Assembly (NCBI RefSeq): GCF_000003815.2
Contig: NC_049984.1
Coordinates: 18,997,309 to 19,061,308, forward strand
Length of the DNA: 64,000 nucleotides
Reading direction: 5' to 3'
From: Branchiostoma floridae
Lineage: Eukaryota > Chordata > Leptocardii > Amphioxiformes > Branchiostomatidae
The stretch's first letter is position 1. Every line of letters begins with the position of its first letter. The notes below the pieces were generated by a model that saw nothing but the letters and a program-made list of their open reading frames with translations, searched no databases and had not been told where the DNA came from. Shown in pieces: positions 43,948 to 53,185 of this stretch. A program made the translations under genes and the position numbers.

Positions 43948-44165
43948 TGGATCCGTGGAGGTAGACAGAAAGTGACCTACAGGGCACACGCGATCGAACA
44001 CGTGAGAATTCTAGAGTCAAAAGTTCAGTGACTAGTCGGTCAAACAAGGAGATACGGGCATATAGACACAACCTCCTTGGGTCGACAGATAGACGTTTGG
44101 TGACGCATTTTTCATCACAAGGAGGAGGAGAAGTTAATTTCATCGATGTGCTTGCAAAAGGCAGT
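43948..44165. repeat. Dispersed repeat shared with 55889-56115
   Basis: Both loci have, in the same order, CTGGATCCGTG, CACGTGAGAA, GTCAAAAGT, CGGTCAAAC, CAAGG(A/G)GATAC, GCATTT and AAGGAGGAGGA. Confidence 0.55.
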
Positions 44166-44630
44166 TGACAAAGACCGATACCATAGAATTGCATTGTGCA
44201 TATTGAATCAGTGATTGTTAGCTAACTTCACTGTGCACGTGATCCGTAATGGAAGAAAAGGTAAATAACGGCCATGGTTTTAAAGTTTTGATTTTGATTT
44301 TTTAAGCGGTACTGTACACGTGCGTACTCAATATGAGATTGTACAGTAACAGACCAACTTGTTAAACTTGCATATTACACTATGTCAATACGCCATTTAT
44401 GTTCACATTTCTATACTATATATGTATGTAGTTAAAGAACTTAGACAAGTATCATTGTATTAACTGACTTGTTACTGTTGCCTTACAATTGTACCATGTA
44501 CAAATGTTGTGCAATAAAGTTCATTCATTCATTATGACAGTTAAGCTGGATAGGCAATGTATAACTGTGACTGATTTTACTGCTACTACAGCCCATATGA
44601 TTCGAGTTCTGAGGGCTTTTTTTTTTGCAT

Positions 44631-45162
44631 TAGGCCACAGCAAGTAAATTTAATGGATGACATCCTCTGCAGACTGCAAAAATAGTGCGAAAAAAAACAA
44701 GATTGGTGAAAAAAACAAGATGGCTACATTTTCAAAAATAGGCACCATAAAGTTGTTGTGAATGTGTTAACAAGAATTAAGGAGACAAAACATGGTATCA
44801 GAGCCAACAAGGCATTCATTCCTGTATTTAAGACATGTACTGGTGTGGTAAAAGTGACACTAGTGTGGTAGACTGGCATCACCAGCAAAGTTGGTAACCA
44901 CACTCATGGCTTCCATACTGGTGTCAATTTTACAACTATCCCATAAGTTTCATTTCTACAACTACACTCCTGGGTACGTCGCAAGTGTCACTTTTACAAA
45001 TACAATTATTAGGCTACAACACAACATATTTGCTCATTTTGGTACTTTATCGTCATGTTGACCACCCCTGCAGAAGAAAAGAATTCTTGTTTTTTTTCTG
45101 AAATTAGGCGAAAATTAATGCGCGCGCTGATGTCATCCATAAAATTTACTTGCTGTGGCCTT
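44631..45162. mobile_element. MITE, GGCCACAGCAAGTAAAT family, copy 3
   Basis: Ends TAGGCCACAGCAAGTAAATT and AATTTACTTGCTGTGGCCTTA, with the same subterminal GATGACATCCTCTGCAGAC as the other copies. Its right end touches the related element at 45162-45594. Confidence 0.85.
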
Positions 45163-45594
45163 AGGCCATGTTGATTTGATTATATGGATGACATCCTCTG
45201 GGAATCCAAAAAGTGATGCAAGAGTGCGAATAAAAAAAGTTGCCTTCATTATGAAATCAAAGTGGCCAGGAAGGTCGAACAAATGACTGAACACATAGAA
45301 TATAGTATATAAATTTATATACCAAACAATAGATTCTTCATTTTTGTTCTTTCACATCTTCTTTGACCTTGTAATGTTCTATGACATTAGTATAAGTTTT
45401 CCAATATTTGTTTTTGTAATATTTATTTTTGTAAGGATCCACTGCATATATTTGCTTATGTTGAAGCTTCTGTGTACGATTTAGAGCATGGTTGACAACT
45501 TTTTTTTCATTTTGGAAACGGCAGAAAATTGATGTCATCCATATTATATGATTATATTATATCCGGATTATATAATCAAATCAACATGGCCTTA
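45162..45594. mobile_element. MITE, GGCCATGTTGATTTGATTAT family, copy 1
   Basis: Ends TAGGCCATGTTGATTTGATT and AATCAAATCAACATGGCCTTA. GGATGACATCC inside the left end and GATGTCATCC inside the right show kinship to the neighbouring family. A damaged copy is at 52440-52866. Confidence 0.82.
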
Positions 45595-46315
45595 TACAAG
45601 TGAGCGCCATTCACCGCAGTATGCACTGGCCTACTTGTACATACTATTTCTGTTCTAAAAATGACTTAACCTCTAAAGTGCACTTCAATTGAGCTTTCAC
45701 TAGCTAGAAGACGTCCAAAATCACATTTCTACTGAAATGACAAAACCCACTAACCGTTATAATCGTGAGTCATTTCATCAGACACTGCCCCTCCCAAAAA
45801 TTTCAACCCCTAATGGTCCCCTATAATGTATATTGAAACATTAGGCAGATGTATATCTTTTTAATGTTTGTGCCTATGGGCATGAATTTACAAATGGAAA
45901 TATATATATCATATGATACTTCATTACTAGGCCAGATTCATAAAAAAAACTCATGTAAAATTAATGGACCATCTTTATAAATCATACCATTCGTATTTAA
46001 TATCGATAGAATTTTAGAGACACGTTACAACCCATAGGTGACGCTAATCAAACAAACAAAGCAAAAAAAAACATTTAGATATTATAGACACGCATAAGGT
46101 ACGTGCCAGTGGTCCTGTTTTAAAATACAAGTCAGTGTCACATGTCTGAAACTTCCTGGCTGTTTAGTTAAGTTCCGAACAGTACTAGTGTAGTATCAGG
46201 TTTGTATCAAGCTAAGTTTTACTAAAATTGCCACATATAGCAAACAGTCGATTGCTCTTTACAGTGCTGGCAATGGCAACATTGAATAACCAGCCCTCTT
46301 TTTATATTTTCCACC

Positions 46316-46723
46316 GTGTTATTAATATTTAGAATAAAGCATATCAGAATAAAGAAAGATACGAATATATCAGAATACGGGTTGATAGGAATCATACCAG
46401 CAATAACATCAATAATCTACTGCGAATCATACATCGGGGAAACGGAACGTCCATTAAAAACCCGGTTCTTAGAACACAGACGTCGCAGCTCAACATCCTC
46501 AGAGGTATCACAGCACATACACATCGAATCCCCCGGCCACTCTGTGTCTCTGGACAAAGTTCGCATCTTAGACACTGAACAGGATTGGTTCGTGAGGGGC
46601 GTCAAGGAAGCTATCTACATTAGGGCACACCAACCTTCGTTGAACCGTGATGGTGGCAGGTTTCGCCTTCCCGCCATTTATGATTCGCTGCTACCTGACG
46701 TCATCCGACGACTTCCGGATTAG
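46316..46723 (+). pseudogene. Penelope-like element GIY-YIG endonuclease fragment
   Basis: The open frame ends in a stop at 46721-46723. It encodes SYIGETERPLKTRFLEHRRR, a GIY-YIG-type nuclease start with degenerate GIY, then SQHIHIESPGHSV, ILDTEQDWFVRGVKEAIYIR and PSLNRDGGRFRLP. This order is typical of the C-terminal endonuclease of Penelope-like retroelements. The reverse transcriptase and the N-terminal part are absent, so it is a 5'-truncated relic. About 20 bp after the stop comes a hammerhead-like core and the element's terminal sequence (to about 46858). Confidence 0.8.
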
Positions 46724-46740
46724 TCAGCGAATCATTTCAT

Positions 46741-46769
46741 CTGAAGAAGGTCGAAGTGCTCGACCGAAA
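46741..46769 (+). ncRNA. Hammerhead-ribozyme-like core in the Penelope terminal sequence
   Basis: CTGAAGA (CUGANGA consensus), a perfect 6-bp stem II GGTCGA/TCGACC with a 5-base loop, then GAAA. All core bases are present. Stems I and III could not be set with confidence. Hammerhead motifs are known from the terminal repeats of Penelope-like elements. Confidence 0.5.
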
Positions 46770-46920
46770 ATTTATGGTGAGTCCCTTCTTTGTGTTGGAA
46801 CAAAGTTTAAACTTTTGCAATATGGAATTTACCAACACAGATGAGCTTTCATTCGGATAATAATCTACTGTAGTATAACAATAGCAAACATTACCAACAA
46901 CAAGAAATTAATGTTCTGAT

Positions 46921-47093
46921 TAAGGCTAATATCACATTTCCAAACCAGGGCCCGCCCGGTCTGTTTGTGGGAACGAATAGAAATATATACGTAAAATATA
47001 CACACATAATGTCCACGACTATTCGTCTTGTTATGTGCAGTTTGGTATCTTTTGTCACATACTTAACGTTCCCGAAAGTTTGGAAATGTGACG
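46921..47093. mobile_element. MITE, CACATTTCCAAACC family, copy 1
   Basis: The left part TATCACATTTCCAAACC(A)GGGCCCG and right part AGTTTGGAAATGTGAC are inverted. The central ATATACACA(C)AT and GTCCACGACTATT blocks match the copy at 50917-51115. Confidence 0.7.
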
Positions 47094-47181
47094 TATCTGT
47101 ATCTATATAGCCGGTATAACCGCCGTTCGGCGTAACACACCAGCTAATAAGCCTAAGACGTAAGCCTCACTTTCCTCAAAC

Positions 47182-49848
47182 TTAACTCTTTGGATTTGAT
47201 CTCGCCGCTCCATCAGTCGCAGTTTCGCCGGTACCAGCACTGGGTTCTGAATGTTCTGCTCTCCCTTCTTCAATGATTGTATCACAGGTAGCAACGTTTT
47301 CTGACGTCCCAGGTATGATATTAACGTTTTCTAACGTTCCAGGTATGGTTGCAACGTTTTCTGACCTTCCATCATGAATGGTAGCAACGTTTGCTGACGT
47401 TCCAGGTATGACAGTAACGTGTTCTGATGTTCCACGTATGGCAGTTACGTTTTCCGACGGTAGGACAGTAGCGTTTGCTGACGTTCCACGTATGGCAGTT
47501 ACGTTTTCCGACGGTAGGACAGTAGCGTTTTCTGACGTAACGTGTTCTGACGCCGAGGGCATGCAGGTAATATCTGCGTCATCTGGTTTACCGGTACAGT
47601 CTGCCATTTCATAAGCAGTCTGCATTATAGAGTCCACAAAAGCGACCGTTTCCGGGCCAGTCTTATAGAGCAATGTTTTATTGGTAATGTTCTTTGTTGT
47701 GGGTAGATTGACTTCGGCTGTAGCAGCGTAGAAAGTACAGGCTCTCATGTTGTCGTTTTCACCATTCTCGTTTTGAAAATCTTGTCCTGAATCAGTTTCA
47801 GTCCTAGTGTCATCTTTTATTTCACAGTAGGTGTGCCCGGCTGCATCGTACACTTCGTCTTCGTTAATTTGGTTGTACCAACTGTCGTTTGTTTGACAGG
47901 CGTCCCGCGTGCTCGATCCTTGGGCCGTTGTTTCTGAGGAACCGCCCTGATACAGTTGATTACTTTGAATTGTAGATGCAGGAAAGTTTGCTATGTTTCT
48001 CAGCGGATTCTTATTACTTTGACGTCTTTTGATGTAGCAAAACAAAGAAATTGCAAAAGCGCCCATTGCAGCAGCTGAAACTGTCAACACAAGGCCCAAT
48101 GTTACCTGAAACAGGTAAAAAGTATTAGACATTTTTGTAGTTTCTCCTCTGGTAGGAGTTGTATACGTATGTGTGACAGAAAAGGGAGATATTCCTGCAA
48201 TAATGTTCACAGTACTATCCAGTGTTCGTGAGATCGGTTTGGTTACATTCATCAATGAAGGTACGGAGGTTGTATTTTCCGGTGTACCTATGATATGGTC
48301 GAGATCCTCTGATACGTCCACGAATACAGTGTTCGCTTCTACAGTCGAGACGGTTTCATTGACAGCAATGCCCCCCGCAAAGCACACACTATCGTCTGTT
48401 TGCTGTACTTTATTGGACACGTTAAAGAACGAAACGTCCCGATGGTGATGGAAAATGACATGGCAGGACACAGGAGATGTATGAGGATGTCCTCCGCCGT
48501 TGTCACTATTTGTAGCTTCACTTGCAGATTCCTCAATTTCTGGAACAATCATTTCCTTTTCCATAGTAGGCACCACTAAGGCGAATGTACCTTTTCTATT
48601 CAATTCAGGACCTTGTATACCGATTGCAATTGGTCGTAAGCTTTTCACTCGTAGTTCACGACCGGGTGCACCTTTGAAGGCCAAGTTTAGGCCACCTGAT
48701 GAGTGCCATGCTTCCGAACATCGGGTCGGGTGCAAAGAATCTCCACTGTCCGTGGCTATGACGACAAAAGGAGAGTGCGCTGTGAAATGTCCGGGTCTGT
48801 CTCTCTGCGAGAACGGTTTACACCGAGACTCAGAGTGTGGTGTGGTTGGGACGTTTGACAGCTTGCCACGCCAAGTGATGGTGAATTTTTCATCGCTAGC
48901 ATCATAAGAGATATCTAGAACGATGCCGACCATCTCAACTCGCATCCACTGCCTTAAGCTTGTTTGGTCTTCACAGTTTTGAAACACAACGTCCCATGTC
49001 ATGGTATGGTCCACGTGTAGCCCGTAAGCCATACCGAATACGACTCTGTTCAAGTTCGGTAGAGCTAAGAGCGCTTCTCTGCTCAGACATGTCACGCCGT
49101 TCCCACTTAGATCCAGAAACTGAAGTTGCCGCAAAGGCTCAAACGCATCGCGTGGGATCATCTGGATTCTATTTGCCCGTAGGATCAATGTGTTTAGTCT
49201 AACCAAACCAGTAAACCAGTCACTTTGCACATGTTGCAACGCGTTGCTCTCTAGGTCTAGTGAATGCAGGTTGTTCTGATTTTCAAAACACGAGGGCTCC
49301 AGACTAGAAATGTGGTTGTGAGACAAGGAAAGCTTTTGTAGCAACCTGCCAACCGGCAAATGCGAAACGGCGTACCAGTTTTTAGGAACGTATTTCAACA
49401 TATTGTGATCTAGATTCAAGTTTCGTAAAGCAGCGAAATCACTAAATGCAGACTTGTCTATCTTCTGTATCTTTGCGTTGACAAGAAAAAGACTTGTTAG
49501 GGTCTTAGCGTGGAGCATAGCTAGTTTTTCCGAAGATAATGTCCCAAACCACTGAATGTGAAGATCTCTTAGCACGAGCAATTTCACCCGCGGAAAGCAC
49601 TTCCCTGTTGGCATGTCTACACGATTATTGTGGCATGTGATACACAGCTTTTCATCGTCATAAATATTGGGAAATTGGTGCCCGTTGGTTTGACTTAGTA
49701 GTTTGTCGGCGGACACGCACGAAGTCCGCAGTGTTTTCCTTTCGCACGTCGGATAACACGACTCGGGCGCAGAGAGACCACGCATGGCTGGTAGAGCGAG
49801 AATGATCAGAAGTCGAATAACTATCTTATGCTGAAAATTCGACTGCAT
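47182..49848 (-). CDS. Single-exon leucine-rich-repeat transmembrane receptor with ITAM-like tail
   Basis: One uninterrupted frame of 888 residues on the minus strand. The ATG at 49848 gives a signal peptide (IRLLIILALPAMRGLSA); the codon in frame further upstream at 49908 is GTG. A Cys-rich N-terminal part is followed by about eight leucine-rich repeats (roughly residues 70-290), for example LRNLNLDHNMLKYVPKNWY and LQFLDLSGNGVTCLS. Then come a Cys-bearing region and a Ser/Thr/Asn-rich stalk with many N-glycosylation sites. The membrane segment is about residues 576-600 (TLGLVLTVSAAAMGAFAISL), with stop-transfer KRR. The tail of about 288 residues has Tyr658-NQI and Tyr674-CEI separated by exactly 12 residues, fitting the ITAM spacing (YxxI/L x6-12 YxxI/L). 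Residues 763-855 are imperfect repeats of SENVTxIPGT type. It is probably a cell-surface recognition receptor; the ligand is unknown. It is intronless, unlike its neighbours, and not assigned to a named family. Confidence 0.85.
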   Translation of the reverse strand: MQSNFQHKIVIRLLIILALPAMRGLSAPESCYPTCERKTLRTSCVSADKLLSQTNGHQFPNIYDDEKLCITCHNNRVDMPTGKCFPRVKLLVLRDLHIQWFGTLSSEKLAMLHAKTLTSLFLVNAKIQKIDKSAFSDFAALRNLNLDHNMLKYVPKNWYAVSHLPVGRLLQKLSLSHNHISSLEPSCFENQNNLHSLDLESNALQHVQSDWFTGLVRLNTLILRANRIQMIPRDAFEPLRQLQFLDLSGNGVTCLSREALLALPNLNRVVFGMAYGLHVDHTMTWDVVFQNCEDQTSLRQWMRVEMVGIVLDISYDASDEKFTITWRGKLSNVPTTPHSESRCKPFSQRDRPGHFTAHSPFVVIATDSGDSLHPTRCSEAWHSSGGLNLAFKGAPGRELRVKSLRPIAIGIQGPELNRKGTFALVVPTMEKEMIVPEIEESASEATNSDNGGGHPHTSPVSCHVIFHHHRDVSFFNVSNKVQQTDDSVCFAGGIAVNETVSTVEANTVFVDVSEDLDHIIGTPENTTSVPSLMNVTKPISRTLDSTVNIIAGISPFSVTHTYTTPTRGETTKMSNTFYLFQVTLGLVLTVSAAAMGAFAISLFCYIKRRQSNKNPLRNIANFPASTIQSNQLYQGGSSETTAQGSSTRDACQTNDSWYNQINEDEVYDAAGHTYCEIKDDTRTETDSGQDFQNENGENDNMRACTFYAATAEVNLPTTKNITNKTLLYKTGPETVAFVDSIMQTAYEMADCTGKPDDADITCMPSASEHVTSENATVLPSENVTAIRGTSANATVLPSENVTAIRGTSEHVTVIPGTSANVATIHDGRSENVATIPGTLENVNIIPGTSENVATCDTIIEEGRAEHSEPSAGTGETATDGAARSNPKS
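47285..47560 (-). repeat. Coding minisatellite in the LRR receptor tail
   Basis: Units of 30 and 54 bp repeat in frame. A 54-bp block (GTTCCACGTATGGCAGTTAC to GTAGCGTTTGCTGAC) occurs twice almost unchanged at 47410-47540, and shorter ACGTTTTCTGACGTTCCAGG units lie before it. The unit lengths are multiples of three, so the frame survives copy-number change. Confidence 0.8.
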
Positions 49849-50307
49849 TTTGGACCAGAACGGCTTGTTACAGATGCTTGGTGGTTGTATTTGTCCCGTT
49901 CCCGTCACTGGTGCTGACCCTTTGTAGCTGTCGTCTTGTTAAGGAGACCTGGCTGTACGTGTCTCACAGTTTAAATATTAGCTGGGAACTGAACCAATAA
50001 AAAGGTAAAATTGAAAGACGTACTTATTTCTTTTGCAAGTAGTTCAGACTTCCGTTTTGTAGAAAATACCGTAAAATCTAAAGAATTTAATTGTCACTTT
50101 TACAGTTGTCGACCTCTTGGGTGATCTTCAGCTTACAAAGCGTAGTGGTGCGCTTGTGAAGATGTTCTTCTAGCTGTCGGTATGTCAAGGAAATAATCAT
50201 TGATAATCTAGCGAAAAACCCCTCTTGAAACATATTTTGTTACTCCTCTCATAGCAGGAAAAAATACGTCCAAACGCAAGATCTCACGTTTAAAACAACC
50301 AGTGTCA

Positions 50308-50352
50308 CTGACGAAGGATAGTGGATTCTATCCGAAACGTCTGACCGTTTCC
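50308..50352 (+). ncRNA. Hammerhead-ribozyme-like core
   Basis: CTGACGA (CUGANGA), a perfect 6-bp stem II GGATAG/CTATCC with loop TGGATT, GAAA, then a short stem III ACG/CGT over loop TCTGAC and a U as possible H17. The catalytic core is complete; a long stem I is not evident in the flanks. The sister copy at 13125 has a damaged core. Flanking blocks continue to 50432. Confidence 0.55.
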
Positions 50353-50916
50353 AAAACCATATCCAGTTGCTTGAGTAACTACTTTTTGGTGTATCTTGTT
50401 ACCTGGATGTCTAACCTACATCGACGTAACCAGGTCATTTTACCTGACTTCCTGGCGTTGACATGAATCAGTTCGAGGCCGTTGAATGTTCCGAAGCGAT
50501 GCCTGGACGCGGCGGGCGAACCTTGCTCGGCTGCCCGCAGGATTTTTAGGCGTTGTCGCTACTGTAGGTCGATCTGACCAATAACACAGTCTGCAAACGA
50601 CGAAAACTAGCAACTTCGCTCCAGCTCCAAGTCTATTGTCCAGTCTATATATATATTTTAGGAGGCGGCTTACTCTTTTAGAACATACACACGTAGTGAG
50701 GAAATATAACTTTACAATAAACTGTAATGATCTGACCCAAAAGGAAGCAAAGCAATGTGTCACCAAGCTAGCTTCAAAACATCGAATTTATTCGAAACCA
50801 CAGACTGATTTGGATGTACTGTAGATTAAAAGATTGAAACAACTGCTTTCAATCTGTATTTTCCTTTTCGGGATTAAATGCTCGGGAGATTGAACACCTG
50901 GAGGCCCGACTTAGGC

Positions 50917-51115
50917 TTAGGTCACATTTCCAAACCGGGGCCTGGCCGGGATGTTTTAAGAAACGAAAAATTAAAATGTATACCTAGAAATATACACAAA
51001 TCATGCCCACGAATCTTATTTTGACATTTTGTGTATTTTGATGTCTTTTATGTCATTCCTTTCGCTCTCGAAAGCTGCCCGGCCGGGCCCCTTTTTTGAA
51101 ATGTGACCTAAGCCT
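50917..51115. mobile_element. MITE, CACATTTCCAAACC family, copy 2
   Basis: Ends CTTAGGTCACATTTCCAAAC and TTTGAAATGTGACCTAAG. CGGGGCCTGGCCGGG pairs with CCCGGCCGGGCCCC. Related to 46921-47093. Confidence 0.8.
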
Positions 51116-51966
51116 TAAAGGCGCACTCCCACAGCACTTGCGTCGAGCTTGTGTCACTGCGGGGTTCGTTCACTGCGTCACTGTTTTGTTATTTTCTCCA
51201 ATTTTTAATGATTTAGATATTGCATAATACATCAAAGTATAACTTAGAAGACGACAAAACACACGAAAAGTAATTCTGTCTTTATCTCTGAAATTTGTTG
51301 AGTAGCTGACCGAGAAGTATGGTTACCGACCCAGCTAACTCGTCCGACATGTTACCTGTTTACGTTTGTCCAATTTCTAGCACTGCCGGCGGCAAACGTT
51401 GCACTGAGGATCTGGTGCCGTATGAAGTAAGATCAAAAGATCAGATTTAGCGCTTTGAGACCAGAGTTTCTATTTTCCTTTTGCGTCATAAGCTGATCGA
51501 TAGATGAAAAGATTACCCGAGGTCCTTTGATTTGAAAGGCCTGTATCTCTAAACGGCTGACTTAGAAAAAAATCCAGGTAAGTCAGGTATCCCACCTGGT
51601 GACTTATACACCTGTGCACGCAGGTGCCATGTAATTTCTTCTTAAGGTTTCAAAAGACGAGAATAACTGTCCATGTGTGTTTAACTCTGTTTCTGAGGTG
51701 GTGCAAAATCAGTCTTAGGTTTTCAATAATGATATAACATCACATAAAACAGTTCTAGTTCTTCTGAAAAGGCATGAATTTATTTTTCTAACTCTCATCA
51801 TTGCAACATAACGTTATAACCAATATACTACGACGCCTTGCAGACGAAAGACAAAGGCCCTAGTTTTTGTAGGCCGTAGCGGTAGTAGGTTGTCTAGGGC
51901 AGGATATTGGGAACATCTCCCTCTTTCCACCACATAAGGCCTCGTTGGTTTGATTATATTGCTGGG
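51116..51966. other. Intergenic DNA, no gene recognised
   Basis: No coding exon, RNA gene or complete repeat could be supported here. Confidence 0.4.
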
Positions 51967-52437
51967 TAACAGGTTGTTTCGTAACAATGTCAGTTCGCAA
52001 CCGTCAGTTCGCAACAAGGCAAGTCTTTTCGCAACAAGGTACAAGTCGTTTCGCATCATTTGAATGTTATTAATCTTGATAGCCTAATAGTATTAGAAAT
52101 CGTATTCCTAACATAATTATACTCCTTTTGCGTAAAAACTTTACCGGGTGCGAAAGACAACCCCGGCGGCAGAGGAACATGGGGCCGCATGGACCTGACA
52201 GCCCGATGATTTTCATGCGCCGGGCGGTACAGTTTCATACGTGCACAGGTAGGAGTATAATTATGTTAGGAATACGTAAACGATTTCTAATACTATATAT
52301 AAGGCTATCAAAATTAATAACATCCAAATGTTGCAAAACGACTTGTACCTTGTTGCGAAAAGACTTGCAATTTGTACATATTGCGAAACGACTTGCCTTG
52401 TTGCGAACTGACATTGTTGCGAAACAACCTGTAACCT
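51967..52437. mobile_element. Long-TIR element with TTCGCAACAA subterminal repeats
   Basis: The ends GTAACAGGTTGTTTCGTAAC and GTTGCGAAACAACCTGTAAC open inverted arms of about 180 bp. These carry AAGGCAAGTC, AAGGTACAAGTCGTTTCGCA, and then TAGAAATCGTATTCCTAACA (with its complement) near the centre. Each arm holds four TTCGCAACAA-like motifs. The short central loop has no coding capacity. Confidence 0.85.
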
Positions 52438-52439
52438 AT

Positions 52440-52866
52440 GGCTGACATCCTCTCGGAACTCCAAAACTGATGCGAGCGTGCGAATAAAAAAACGTTTGGC
52501 CAAAAATAGAAGTTGCCTTCATTATGAAATCTAAGTAGTCAGGAAGGTTGAACAAATCACTGAATGCAAGGAATATCCAAACAATAGATTCTTCATTTTA
52601 GCGCTTTAACATCTAATTCCTTGATCTTGGAATTGACATTGGCATTTTTTGATATAAGTATACTTTTCCCGATATTTTTGTGCAATCTATGGTATATAAA
52701 TTTAGTTGCTCATTTTGCAACTGCTTTGTATGCGTATACGATATATACTGATATGGTTCAAATTTTTTTTTTAAGCGGCCGAAAATTGATGCGCGCGCAT
52801 ATGTCATTTCATTCATTCATTCATTCGTCCCATGTCATCCATATAATCAAATCAACATGGCCTTAT
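52440..52866. mobile_element. MITE, GGCCATGTTGATTTGATTAT family, copy 2 (damaged left end)
   Basis: GACATCCTCTCGGAACTCC, GTGCGAATAAAAAAACG and GAAAATTGATGCGCGCGCAT lead to the terminus AATCAAATCAACATGGCCTTA, as in 45162-45594. The left terminus has been replaced by the adjacent element at 51967-52437, and a CATT microsatellite interrupts the right arm. Confidence 0.65.
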
Positions 52867-53011
52867 CTCGAGCGATTGAACGGGAATGGCTCATTCTGGG
52901 CGTTTTCCTCAAATTTTCCTGCAACATTTTGTTTGCTTTCTGGTAGTGCACCCCTAAAAAGTATAACACTATACTAGAGAGGCGTGATGCTTACGAGAAC
53001 TAGCACAATAT

Positions 53012-53174
53012 GGATCTCCAAGCAGAGGTTAGGCTCCGGCTATTTTTTTAGTCGTTTTTTCTAGTAGGTTTTGACACAGCAAGATACAATACAAAATAGA
53101 AAGCTCGATAAAAGCGACAAAAAAACGTAAAAAATAAAACAAACAGCCGGAGCCTAACCTTTGCTCGGAGAGTA
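53012..53174. mobile_element. MITE, CTCTCCAAGCAGAGGTTAGG family, copy 2
   Basis: Ends GATCTCCAAGCAGAGGTTAG and CTAACCTTTGCTCGGAGAGTA, with GGCTCCGGC/GCCGGAGCC inside. It ends about 12 bp before the large palindrome begins. Confidence 0.8.
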
Positions 53175-53185
53175 ACAGATGACAC

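Larger units (their letters stand above)
42344..46315. other. Repeat-rich intergenic region
   Basis: No gene is recognised. It contains retroelement 3' ends (43380-43435, 44510-44532), a hairpin (43767-43833), a dispersed repeat shared with 55889-56115, and two inverted-repeat transposons in contact (44631-45594). Confidence 0.5.

Noticed and set aside
49849-49908. Upstream in-frame extension of the LRR receptor
   Set aside because: The codon at 49908 is GTG, and the ATG at 49848 directly precedes a good signal peptide.
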